From Malania oleifera (taxonomy: Eukaryota > Streptophyta > Magnoliopsida > Santalales > Ximeniaceae): DNA of 64,000 nucleotides. The notes beneath the pieces are model-generated. The model did no database searches. It saw only the letters and a list, made by a program, of their open reading frames with translations, and was not told the origin of the DNA. Position numbers and translations under genes: made by a program. Every line of letters starts with the position of its first letter. Within the stretch, counting starts at the first letter, position 1. Shown one piece after another: positions 12,298 through 23,624 of the stretch. The DNA lies in NCBI RefSeq assembly GCF_029873635.1, contig NC_080423.1, positions 89,697,191 through 89,761,190 on the forward strand, written 5' to 3'.

Positions 12298-14049
12298 TGT
12301 TGGCCTAACAAGGCTTACAATTCTTATTTTGATGATAACAAATCATGATATGTTTAATATGGTTTATTTCAAGTGAAAGTTTTTTAGGAAGAAAGCAAAG
12401 CTTAAAGATAGTGACAAAGCTTAGAGAGAGTTCAAAGTTCAAAAGGATGATAAAGTTTATGGAGAAAATACTATTCAAAAAGATCAAGAAAGAAAGATGA
12501 TCAGAAGCTCAAAGATGATAGAAGAAAAAAGACTTACATGAAGATCAAAGGAATAGAGTTTTAAGGATGATTGTATGTAAGTACTTCAAGTAAACTACAA
12601 ATATAAACTGAATTGAAGCTCTCATAAATCAAAAGAAACTTAGAAATGTATTTTTAGAAAAACCCTAAAGTATGTTTTTGAAATTAAAGAAAAGAAGGGT
12701 TTAAAGAAGAAAAGTTTAAAAAAAAAAAAAAACAGAAGGGTCAGGCAACTGCCTCCATGTGGCAAGCGATTGCCCAAATTAAATGAGGAATTTTCAAAGA
12801 GGCAGTAGGGTGCCAGGCAACTGCCTGAGCACAACTAGGCACCTGGGTGGTCATGCCAGGTGACTGCCTGGGTTCTGGCAGGCGACTACCAGTGTTCTGT
12901 GTTTTAAAATTCTTCTATGGCAAGCGACTGCCAGGTTGTGGCAGGCGATTGCCACTCAAACGTTTGTTTAAAATACTCCAATGGGAAGATTTTTTAAATG
13001 AATTTCTTGAGCACAACTTTTTTGAAAAACTTGGGGATTACTCCAACTAAACTTGGGGGGCAAGGAACTACTTTTAAACTTCTATAAATAGCCCCAAACT
13101 TCAAAGATTTTTACACCAAGAAATTTCCAACAATCAAAGTTCTCTAAAAAGCCCTCAAACTCTCTTGTGTTCATCCTACTTCAACTATTAAGTTACTGCA
13201 GATACAAATTCCGAAGTAGAGCCTTCAAAGTCTGAATCTTTCAATACTTGGAAAATATTTGGTAATCTAAATTCAGTATTGAGCTTCAATCCTTTTATAT
13301 TTGATTTACTTTGAAGTATTTTTATGCTGAATGTTGTACTAACCATCTCTGCTGTGAGAGTGTCTTTTATACAAAACTTTTCTCTATCTTGGTTCTTGTT
13401 TATATACGATTCAAGGTTGTAGAATCGTTGGGCCAAAAGAGAGAATATCGTTTGGAGAGGCGGGCTCTAACCTAAAGGAAGGAGTGATTGTAATTGGTAT
13501 TGTTCCACCCATCAACAGAACTGAACTAGTGAATCCTTTGGTGGTTTCCCAAAGGCGAGGACGTAGGCTAGGTATAAGCCGAATCTCGTAAAACCTTGTG
13601 TCTCTCTCTTCTTCCTTACTCTTTATTTTTCAGCAATACTTACAACCTGCATGTATGCTTTAAAATTGTTAAATTCTGAGTGTACGATTGTTAAATAGAT
13701 CGGAAGATAATTCATTTTGACTTGATCCACATTGATTGCGGAAACCGAAAGGGACTACGTTGGTTGATCATTCTAAACTTATTAATTTGAAAGTTTGTTT
13801 AAAAACTAAACACAAAGAAGAAGTGTGAGTGTGGAATAACATGGGGCTTATATAAATTCAGCGTGCTTTACACTTTGATACAAGGCTGTTGATACAAAGA
13901 TTAAGATATTTACTATTTTTGTTGATTGGTTGTAGTTGACTTGAGTTTGTGTTTACTTGTTGTGATTGTTGATATAAAACAAAGTATTAAAAAGAATATA
14001 ATTTTTAAAATCCAATTCAACCCCCTATTGGGAAGCTATCCTAATTTCA
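12298..14049 (+). repeat. Element A 3' LTR
   Basis: It starts TGTTGGCCTAACAAGG and ends CTAATTTCA. A TATA-like box (tctataaata) lies at 13081-13090. The motif cluster lies at about 12740-12960, with eight copies of variants of ggcaggcgactgcc, ending about 120 bp upstream of the TATA-like box. Confidence 0.93.
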
Positions 14050-15605
14050 CTATTTTTAACACTTTGACCTTTCGGTCTACTGACCAGGAAAGTACTTCAT
14101 TGCCCTAGTCGACCGAAGGTTCTCGAGAGATGTCACAACTATTTGGTCAACCGAACTTTTTAGATCAAAGTGTCTTGGTCGACCAAACCATGTAGAAATG
14201 GAAAAATGGCCTTGGAACCCTTAGTAATTTGAACTGAAAGTTTGGGCCTTGGAACCCTTAGTAATTTGAACTGAAAGTTTGGTCGACCAAACTTTCAGTT
14301 CAAATTTCTCCCAATCGACCGAACTTCGTCACTAGGTTAACCAAACCTCGCATCAGGTCAACTGGTGCTCTCGGGTTGGAGAATAATTTTTACAGCCATT
14401 AAAGTTTTTAAACAAGATTAATTTTCTTAATGGTTTTTTAAAACACATTTAATAATACCCTTGGTGTCCCCAACGGTCATAATTTTGCCTATGCCTATAT
14501 ATATCTCTTCATTTGCAAAATTAAGGCAAGATTAGCAAATAGGATTAAGCCAAAATTCTTTGAAAATTTCCAAATCCTATTTTATCCTACTAAGTCCATA
14601 ACACTCAAATACCTTCATTCCTTTGAGAAATCTTACCTTGTGAGTGTTTATTGCTTGTTATATTGTGCTAGAAACCCTCACTTGTATATTACACATTTGA
14701 TTTTCATATTGAGGGTTGAGCTAGATTTTTCCCCCGATTTCATTTGATAAATATTTGGTTGGGAAAAATCATATAGCTAAGTGATTTTGCATTATCATTG
14801 CAATACTCATTTGGGCTTATACTTTTGTGTGCAAAAATATTTTACCAAGTTAGATTTCAAACAACTCTTGTGCTAGATACATTTGAAAAAATATTTTTGA
14901 GGTTGTTTGAATACTCTGATTGGCATCTTTGAAATCCTAAGCTTGCATTGAGATATTTTTTATTGTGTTTCAAAGAAAACCTTGTTTATACACTCTTGTG
15001 CGTATTTGAGATTATCCATAACCTTGAGTGTTGATTGCACACATAGAGCACCGAGCTTATAGTTCTTATATCATTAAGGCGCATTGATTTATTATGCATA
15101 TTATAGTACATATCTGCTTAGTGTGAGAAGCATATTTCCGTGTACCAAAAACTTTAGACACATTTTTTGTATTCTAGGCATGGGCCTGAAGAGGGAGACT
15201 AACCCTAGTAAATAGTCTCGGACTGACTTAGACCCAGTTAGGAAAGTTAGGTGCGCCATCGTGGTGTTGGGTCAGCCCCTTGAATTGACCTAACTGTAAC
15301 CGGTGCCGCTCCACCCATTAAGTGAGCTTTAGTGGAATCCTTGGGCTTGTGAGCTAGAGGCGAGGACGTAGGCACAGTTAGCCGAACCCCGATAACATTT
15401 CTTGTGCGTGCTTTTAATTTTTGCATTTTAAATTCCAGCACATGAATGTTTATATTTTACTATCATGAATGATTGGGTTTTTAATTGCATAGACAGACCC
15501 TAGGTTAATTAATACAACTATTAAACCAATTGACCTAGGCGATAATTTTTAAATACCCAATTCATCCCCACCCCCCCCCCTCTTGGGAATACACCAAATC
15601 TAACA
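14050..15605 (+). repeat. Element B 5' LTR, second piece
   Basis: It continues the LTR after element A. Palindromes of the ggtcgaccgaa type run to about 14370, including a local tandem repeat of about 46 bp near 14210-14280 that is absent from the 3' copy. A TATA-like box (cctatatatatctc) lies near 14493. The piece ends at a C-rich tract, cttgggaatacacc, and TAACA at 15605. Confidence 0.85.
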
Positions 15606-15607
15606 AT

Positions 15608-15620
15608 TGGTATCAAAGCC
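15608..15620 (+). other. Primer-binding site of element B
   Basis: tggtatcaaagcc follows the LTR end and resembles the initiator-Met tRNA complement used by the neighbouring copia elements. Confidence 0.8.
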
Positions 15621-15658
15621 TCGTGACATTGACTTAAACGTTTTTTCTAAAGATCGAG

Positions 15659-16798
15659 ATGACTCAATTTGGTGTATCCCCATTTAGAAAGGGACGGTCA
15701 CCATCTAGCCCTCCATTATTTTGTGCTGTAGATTACACCAATTGGAAAATTAAAATGAACATATTTATAAAATCTATGGACTGGAGGGTATGGCTTGTGA
15801 CTGCTAAGGGAAGATGTGCACAAGTAAATGGAAATGACTTTAATATGATTAATTCTAATGCCATGGATTTATTGTACTGTACTTTAGATACTGATATTCT
15901 TCATGAGATTATGGCATGTAGTAGTGCACAGGAGATTTGTGTTGAGCTGGAAAAGAGATATGGGGAGACCTAAGAAAAGGGGATTGCCACTTTAGATACT
16001 TTAAGATCAGATGATCTGGTAGTGGCGAATCATAAGCTAGTAATCAACGAGGAGGTATATGATTCACCTCCTATTTCAATTTGTTATGTAATTGATGGTT
16101 CTTATGTTGATTGTTGCAAAATATCATGTGGAGAATCATCTGTTGATCTTTGTGAAAATATTGTTGTTGTTGTTGCATGCAATGATTCATGTGAAAATTA
16201 TTGTGTTAACTCGTTTGATGAATCATCTGATATTCCTTGTGATAATTCTGTTGACAAAGCATGCAATGATTCATGTAATAATTATGACATATCTTATGAT
16301 GAATCATACATTGAATTTACTGTTGAAAGCATGCCTTCAAACAAAGAACTAGAATGTACCTTATCTAAAATGCATAAGCTTCTAGTTCAGATGTCTAAGC
16401 ATAAAATGCTTTTGAAGAATGAGAACAAAAGAATAGCACAATAATTAAAGGAGTTAGAAAATTATCATGCTATTCTTGAAAAGAAAAAGATTGAGAAAAT
16501 ATTTAAAATTATATGCTTGGAGAAAGAAACAGATGATTATTCTACATTTACACTCAAAGCTAAAAATGAGAAGAATAATTATAACAAACCCTTAGAATTA
16601 ATAAGAAATATTTATTTCAAAAAGGGCTCATCTCTTAAATCCTATAACCTTTTTCATGCCTCATTGAGCAAAAATAAAATATATAAGCATAATCATTCAC
16701 GTAAATACAAATCATGCTTATTTTGCAAAAGAAAACGGCACATTCGATTTACTTGCTCATCCATAATTGCCCGAGGCCTAAACAAAGAAATGATATAG
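15659..16798 (+). pseudogene. Element B gag-like region (fossil)
   Basis: The start MTQFGVSPFRKGRSPSSPPL and DYTNWKIKMNIFIKSMDWRV match copia gag N-termini and the gag of J. A Cys/Asn/Asp/Ser-rich section follows, with repeats of NDSCENYC type, then a Lys/Leu heptad segment near 16370-16440 (CTLSKMHKLLVQMSKHK). Near 16713 there is a CCHC zinc knuckle, CLFCKRKRHIRFTC. No protease, integrase or reverse transcriptase follows. The region is broken. Confidence 0.75.
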
Positions 16799-16800
16799 GT

Positions 16801-19739
16801 GATTATGAAGGCAAACCCTTTAGGACCTGAGGAAGAACAGAGTCAAATAGATATAACCTAATTATTTTATGCTTCCTTGGATCTTAGGATTAGGTTTAAA
16901 GGTTGCGATGACTATAGGATCAGGGAGTGGTGCGTGCTTAAAATTCCAAATCTTAGTATATGCATTCACTATACACTATATTGAATACTAAGAACCTTAA
17001 ATAATTAAGCCAAAAATATGAAAACATCGGCTATTGCACTAATAATAAGACAGCCCTCACACAATCAAAATTAGAGGCTTCCACCAAGGGATTCGTATTT
17101 TATTGTTAAATCAAATTATTCCCTTTGAGTTTAATATTTAAATCTTTTAATCTTGATTCACCTATCCCCTTCATAGGAAATCCTTACCAAACCATGATCA
17201 TATTCGGTAAGGTTTCACCTATCCACTTGTATCTTGCTTTAGATTGTAATTATATTTAGAGAATACTTTCCATTTTCCAAAGAGCATTGTTCAAGAAAAT
17301 TCAAATACTCATAAATGCTCTTTGCCTAAGCGGTTGGACATATCCACTTCCATGAAAATATCTTGAATAGTGTCAACTTATACCAAATACTCTTCTGAAC
17401 TTAATAGAAATATAATTGTTAAGAGTATTTATTCTTTAACTTCGTCTCATAAGCTCTCAAAATGTTAAGTAACATCCTTTAGAGCTTCATATCCTTATAA
17501 ATGAGTTGAATGGGTAAATTAATTGCACTACGTTTCAAATTTAAAGAAAAGTCATAGTCCAAATGAAACTTGCGCACGAGTAGTTTAAATTGAAAGTCAT
17601 TCTAAACTTGGGCCTCTTGCATATTGAAATTTATAAGAAAGGAGGCAGATATAGGCTTAGTACACTTAAAGAAATATTCATTGTGACTTTTTGGTCCAAT
17701 AAGCCTAAAGCATTCCTGCCAATTCTAAATTCATTGAAAATCTTAATAACCTTGGCTAAAGAAAGTTGATAATTAAGAAAAGGCATAAATTGAATAAGTG
17801 CATAATTTAGGGGGAGCATTTCTCCTCATGAATATATATACATTAAATGTTCTTATGATTTTTTATCTTTTATGCCCATATGGCTTCATATGAAAAGCAT
17901 TGAATTCCTACTATTCATTATGTGTTAAATGAGTATATCTTATAATGGATAGTTTATCTTTTGTATCATTTGTTGACTATACTACTGGATTGCATGCCTG
18001 TGTTGAAAGCCTTCTGCATGGCGGATGTAGTTGATGAGAATTGCATGATAGTAGTGGATATAGGTTCTCGTGTGCCTTGAATTGGAATATAAATTGCTTG
18101 ATTGAACTTATCAGGTATAGGTTTTATGGGAAAATGTCTGATTTATAGATGGCATGCTGCCGAAATTTCGACAAGAATTTTTTCAAAATAAAACCTTGTG
18201 CTAAAGATGATTATGATAAAATTTATGTTAAAACATTTTTTAAATTATGAGTGAAAACTAATTGAAAATTAAATTTCATCATAACATAATCATCAGGTAG
18301 TTAGAGGAGCTCTGCTCCATTCCTATAGAAAGATCATAAACGACTCACATGCATCACTTTCATTTATTGAATATCGAGACTCTTAAGAATACCCTAAACA
18401 TTATATCCAGTGCTTAAAGGCTTATGATTTGACATGGAATGTTCTTAGGTCATGAACATTATTGTATGCCTTAATATATATCTTCTTATGCATCCATGGT
18501 CTATAGGAACAACTATACTAATCAAGTGATAATATGCAATTGAAAAATGCTCAGTATAGTTGATTTTAAAGATTTGGATTGATGGCTTATACTACTAGGT
18601 ACAATGAAATAATTATCTATCTAGTATAAGCAGATTATTGTATCTAAGCATGAATTCCAAATGATAGGGGGAGCATCTAAACATAAATTCCTATTTTGTT
18701 TTGCTTACAAATATGTTTAGCTTAAATCTGTTATTGAATCAAGTGTGGCATGTGTTTGAATGAAATGCTTTATTAAAAATCATAAATTTGAAATATGTTG
18801 TTGTTGCCACAGTCACTTGATTTGTCATATGATCTTGCATGTGATTGTTAAATTTTTAGGATCATTATGGTTGTGGTTTTCTGGTTATATTTTAGTATGT
18901 GCTTAATTGACAAACCAGAAAATTTGTGCTTGCTTGTTTTGAATTAAAGTTCTTTTTTTTTTTCAGCAAGCAACCCCCAACACCATTTTGCAAATATTAA
19001 AAAAGGGATGTATATTATAATTATATATATATATATATATATATTTATATTTACATGTACTTTTGGCAAGATCAAATTTCAAAACAAACTCTTTATCACT
19101 TGCCTCATTATTATTATATACTATATGTTTTTAAATTGCATAACTGGTTCGGTAACTTGACATGAAAATGCATGCGAACTAGTTAAACTATTTTTATGCT
19201 CAAACCTTCTATTTGGTATCATATGTCGTGTGCTTTTAACTCAAATATTTTACAAGTCTTATGATATGTTTCAATTGTAATGGTTTGTGTATATCTTTGG
19301 TTTAATCATGTTTGTTATGTCATTTGGACCTTTTAATGACCAGTTATACAGTTTGTGTGCCTCATTGCTATATTTCATGCTTTGTGAATTTGTTTATGCT
19401 TTGAAATGCATGACTATCATATCTTTTGCATATTGATAGTTATACTTATGTTTACTGTTTTTGATCATACTAGATTGTTTGAGTAAGTAGTTGTGGATAT
19501 ATTGTCAATACATTACTCAATTAGGTCACTTGTATACAGGTATTTTTGGGAAAAATGTTCTATTTTCTAATGGTGTGCTGCCGAATTTTATTAAAATTTT
19601 CCCAAACCATATCTTGTATATGAATGATATTTTCCTCTTATTTGCCTATATATACTTAAATTTTTCTCTAGGCTGTTTTTACTGTTGCCAAAAGGGGAAG
19701 AAGTACGCAAGTATTTGTTATCATAAAAAAGGGGTAGAT
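16801..19739 (+). mobile_element. Non-coding core of element B, shared with element J, ending in a polypurine tract
   Basis: There is no open frame of note over 2.9 kb, yet several stretches match the body of J in reverse. Examples are gatgactatagg near 16908 (J near 57215), the hairpin near 17182 (J near 56724), gaaatttcg near 18163 (J near 55770), and ttgacatggaatgttct near 18428 (J near 55480). TA microsatellite lies at 19019-19044. The polypurine tract aaaaaaggggtaga ends at 19738. Confidence 0.7.
17182..17212. repeat. Conserved inverted repeat in the non-coding core of B
   Basis: Arms ccttaccaaa (17182-17191) and ttcggtaagg (17203-17212) could pair around a loop containing atgatcat. The same structure is present in J at 56724-56754. 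A role in RNA folding or packaging would be inference only. Confidence 0.5.
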
Positions 19740-21314
19740 TGTTGACCCTACGGGTCATTCCCAATTTTGATAATGAAAAATACTCTTGGTATTTAATGCT
19801 TTCCAAGTTTGTGTGTAGGTTCATATTGGCAAAATCAGTTAATGGCACATGAAGACTTAAAGAAAACAAAGACCTTGAAGCCTTCTCATTATTGTATTTT
19901 ATATTATTGCTTTATTCGGGTTTGTAATAGTAACATAGGGCAAAAATATGTAATAATTTGCATTGCATGCATGTAGGAACTTATAAGCTCAAAGACCTTA
20001 GAACGACTCTAGGTCCCTAGACATCACTTGAAAATTAAATAACCTTAGACAAGACGGTCAACTAACACCAGATTTTTTCGGTGTCCTAAAGAAGATCTAG
20101 ATTGACCTTAGGACTCCCTATAATTTATAAAAATATTCCCTATAGTCTTAAACATTAATTATTATATGAATAGGGTTAATATACATAGGGAATAAAACTG
20201 AAATGCGTTAATAATGCATGTTCGGTCAACCGTACTTTCATAGTGTAAATTTGTCGGTCGACTGAACCGGTGACTAGGTCAACAGTTTGACCATGATACG
20301 GTTGACTAAATTTGCTTAGTTCAAATATGTTGGTCGACTGAACTCCCTAGGGTCAACACTTTGACCTTTCGGTCGACCGACCAGGAAAGTACTTCAACGC
20401 CTTGGTCGACCGAAGGTCCTCAGGACATGCCACAACTGTCTGGTCGACCAAACTTTTTAGTTCAAAGTGTTTCGGTTGACCGAACAGCACTGAAATGAAA
20501 AAATCACCTTGGAGCCCTTAGTCTGGTCGACCGAACTTTCAGTTCAAATTTCTCCCGATTGACCGAACTTCGTCACTAAGTCAACCGAACCTCACGTCCG
20601 GTCGACCGGTGCTCTCGGGTTGGACAATAATTTTTACTACGGTTAAAGTTTTTAAACGAGGTTAATTTTCTTAATGATTTTTTAAAACATATTTAATAAT
20701 ACCCTTGGTGTCCCCAACGGTCATAATTTTGCTTATGCCTATATATATCTCTTCATTTGCAAAATTAAGGCAAGATTAGCAAATAGGATTAAACCAAAAT
20801 TCTCTGAAATTTTCCAAATCCTATTTTCTCCTACTAAGTCCATAAAACTCAAATACCTTCATTCCTTTGAGAAATCTTACCTTGTGAGTGTTTATTGCTT
20901 GTTATATTATGCTAGAAACGCTCACTTATATATTACACATTTGATTTTCATATTGAGGGTTGAGCTAGATTTTCCCCCTAATTTCATTTGATAAATATTT
21001 GGTTGGGAAAAATCATATAACTAAGTGAGTTTGCATTGTCATTACAATACTCATTTGGGCTTATACTTTTGTGTACAAAAATATTTTACAAAGGTAGATT
21101 TCAAACAACTCTTGTGCTAGATACATTTGAGAAAATATTTTTGAGGTTGTTTGAGTACTCTGATTGGCATCTTTGAAACCCTAAGCTTGCATTGAGATAT
21201 TTTATATTGTGTTTCAAAGAAAACATTGTTTATACACTCTTGTGCATATTTGAGATTATCCATAACCTTGAGTGTTGATTGCACACATAGAGCACCGAAC
21301 TTATAGTTCTTACA
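19740..21314 (+). repeat. Element B 3' LTR, first piece
   Basis: It starts TGTTGACCCTACGGGTCAT, which contains the short inverted repeat gaccc.tacgggtc. It aligns with the 5' LTR except for insertion A. A TATA-like box (cctatatatatct) lies at about 20738. The piece ends at the target ttaca of solo LTR C. Confidence 0.88.
20215..20612. repeat. Palindrome cluster (GTCGAC type) in the B 3' LTR
   Basis: About twelve copies in 400 bp include cggtcgaccg at 20370-20379 and the perfect 12-bp palindrome ccggtcgaccgg at 20598-20609. Degenerate copies mostly show cg changed to tg or ca. The cluster ends about 125 bp upstream of the TATA-like box. Confidence 0.88.
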
Positions 21315-23074
21315 TGTTGGCCTAACAAGATCTTTCAATCAGTTTTGGTGATAACAAACAAATGACTATTTAACTTGAAAAGATTGAGTTTTTGAGTTTC
21401 AATAAATATGGATTAAGTGTGATTTAAGCAAAGTTCAAGTATAGCTCAAGTATGGTTCAAGAGAAGATCAAGTATAAATCAAGTATGGGACAACTACTCA
21501 AATGATTCAAAGAGAATCTAATATATTTGAAGCTCAAGGAAATGTTTCAAAGAACATCAAGAGCAAAGCATGAAAAAGAACTCAAGCATGTCTTATGAAA
21601 GCTTAGGAAACATATTTGTAAGTATTTGAAAAGTTAAAATATCATTTGAAATATTTTTTGAAGCTTTTTCAAGAGATTATAAAGAATTAGTACTTATTTA
21701 AGTATATTGAATTAAGTTTTTATAAAGATCATAAGGGAGCAAAATAGTTTTAAAGAAAGATATTTTATAAAACAAGATTTTAATAGCTCAGATGACTGAA
21801 TTTTTTAGTTTAGATGACTAAAGTAGAGACTTCAGATGACTGAACTTTAAGTTTAGACATCTGAAGAATTACTTCAGACGTCTGAAGATTAAGTGTAGAC
21901 GTCTAAAGAATTTATGGAACAAGACAGAAAGTGGCAGTACAGTTCAGACGTCTGAACTCGCGACTTCAGACATCTAAATCTGGAACTTCAGACATCTGAA
22001 CCCAGACTTCAGACATCTGACCCTATATCTAGTTCTATTTTAAAGGGGTTTCAGGAACTTCAGACGTCTGACCTCGAATCCTCAAACGTCTGAACACTGT
22101 TCTAAAATTATAAATACATGGTTCTTCTGAATCAAAAATTATACCAAGCATTGAAATTCTCTCAAAGCTCTCTTACTCTCAAAATCTCTTTTGATCAATC
22201 TCTTGCAAAGCTGAAAGTACTCTTGTTCTGATATTCTTGCTCATCAAATCCTGCAGAATTACTGATTTCTTCTCTGGAGAAAAGGATTTTGGTGAATTCT
22301 TTGAAAAGCTTCAAAAGTTTATTTCATTCTTGATATTTTATCTTTTGAAGTACATAGTTTTGATTTGTACTAATTTGCTCTTTGTGTAAGCTTCTCTTAT
22401 ACACCAGCTTTTGATATTTCTCTTGTAGATTTTGGACGATACCAGGCTATGGGATCGTTGACCAAACAAGGGCATATTATTTGGAGAAGGCGGGCTCTAG
22501 CATTGGCCAAAGGAGTGGTTGTAAACAGGTGTTGTTCCACCTGGTAACGGAACTACCATGGTGGAACACTTCGGTGTTTTGCCAAGGGCGAGGACATAGG
22601 CTGTGTTGAAACCGAACCTCGTAAAAAATCTTCTGTCTTTCTCTCTACTTTACATACTATACTTGCTGTGTTGTATGATTTAAAAAGTGCAGGTCACAGG
22701 TTTCAAAGAGAAAGAAACAAAGACTTTTAGTATTTAGAAAGTATGTTTCGATTAACAGTTTGTGGAAACCCAAAAGGGAGTACGTTGGTTAATCTGTGGA
22801 AATCTTAATCAAGAGAAGTGCATACTAAAATCTTATTCAAAGAAGGTGATAAACATCCACAAGGAAATCAACAAAAGCAAAAATATTTTTGATTGAGTGA
22901 TTGAATTGTTTTAGCTTTATTGATTGTCTTGTTCATTTAAATTACAAGTATTCTAAAGTGTGGTTATCAGTTATCAGTTGTACTTTCTTTAGTATCTTAA
23001 GCAAAAGATTAAAAATTATCAAAATCAAAAAGATTCCAATTCACCCCCCTCTTGGGAAGCTATTGCTAATTTCA
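21315..23074 (+). mobile_element. Element C: solo LTR of an element related to A
   Basis: It starts TGTTGGCCTAACAAG and ends ...cttgggaagctattgctaatttca, the same ends as A's LTR. Near-perfect target repeats flank it (ttaca at 21310-21314, ttaga at 23075-23079), and the empty site is visible in the other LTR of B near 15070. A TATA-like box (ttataaatac) lies near 22109. Its length of 1.76 kb equals A's LTR, but the palindrome cassette differs. Confidence 0.9.
21787..22098. repeat. Palindrome cluster (GACGTC type) in solo LTR C
   Basis: Twelve or so variants of ttcagacgtctgaac occur here. The best is a perfect 16-bp palindrome, cttcagacgtctgaag, at 21872-21887. Degenerate copies read gacatc or gatgac at the centre. 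The cluster ends about 10 bp upstream of the TATA-like box. Confidence 0.88.
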
Positions 23075-23624
23075 TTAGATCATTGATGTGCATTGATTAT
23101 ATTATGCATATTTGTAGTACATATCTGCTTAGTGTGAGAAGCACATTTTCGCGTACACAAAACTTTAGACACATTTGTTGTATTCCAGGCACGAGCCTGA
23201 AGAGGGAGACTAGCCTTGGTAAATAGTCCCGGACTGGCTTAGACCCGGTTAGGAAAGTTAGGTGCGCCATCCTGGTAAGGCGTGTTGGTTGAGTTCAGCT
23301 CCTTGAATTGACCTAATTGTAACCGGTGCCGCTCCACCCGTGAAGTGAGCTTTAGTGGAATCCTCGAGCTTGCGAGCTAGAGGCGGGGACTTAAGCACAG
23401 TTGGCCGAACCTTGATAACATTTCTTGTGCATGCTTTTAATTTTCGCATTTTAAATTCTAGTACATGAATGTTTATATTTTACTATTGTGAATGATTGGG
23501 TTTATAATTGCATAGACAGACCCTAAGTTGAGTAATACAGTTGTTAAACCAATTGACCTAGGCGATAATTTTTAAATACCCAATTCACCCCCCCCCCCCT
23601 CTTGGGAATACACCAAAGCTAACA
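23075..23624 (+). repeat. Element B 3' LTR, second piece
   Basis: It continues from solo LTR C to the terminal TAACA, with a C tract at about 23587-23599. It is followed by B's right target repeat ccaac. Confidence 0.88.

Larger units (their letters stand above)
1701..14049 (+). mobile_element. Element A: near full-length SIRE-type Ty1/copia with env-like region
   Basis: The order is 5' LTR (1701-3429), initiator-Met primer site, gag, solo LTR K inserted at 5091-7214, protease, GAG-pre-integrase, integrase, reverse transcriptase, RNase H, an env-like third region, polypurine tract and 3' LTR (12298-14049). This order, with an extra region after pol and LTRs near 1.75 kb, fits the SIRE/Maximus lineage. 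The target repeat is imperfect (ctagg at 1696-1700, ctatt at 14050-14054). The empty site is visible in B's other LTR near 20348. The LTRs differ by about 5 percent by eye, so A is the younger of the large elements. It is broken, with of order ten breaks across the coding parts. Confidence 0.92.
1098..23624 (+). mobile_element. Element B: SIRE-lineage copia without pol (non-autonomous type), holding elements A and C
   Basis: B is bounded by a perfect 5-bp TSD (ccaac at 1093-1097 and 23625-23629). Its 5' LTR is 1098-1700 plus 14050-15605 (about 2.16 kb), interrupted by A. Its 3' LTR is 19740-21314 plus 23075-23624, interrupted by solo LTR C. The body, 15606-19739, has an initiator-Met primer site, a gag-like region and about 2.9 kb without recognisable coding, and no protease, integrase or reverse transcriptase. 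By eye the two LTRs differ by roughly a tenth, so B is older than A, in agreement with the nesting. Gag shows a few breaks. Element J is a second copy of this family. Confidence 0.88.

Noticed and set aside
17631-17819. A small minus-strand open frame in the core of element B
   Set aside because: The matching region of J does not keep an equivalent frame, so this is taken as chance.
20215-20612. A CRISPR-like array formed by the regularly repeated motif
   Set aside because: The repeats are short, palindromic, degenerate and irregularly spaced, lie inside LTRs, and the DNA is plant nuclear. There are no cas genes.
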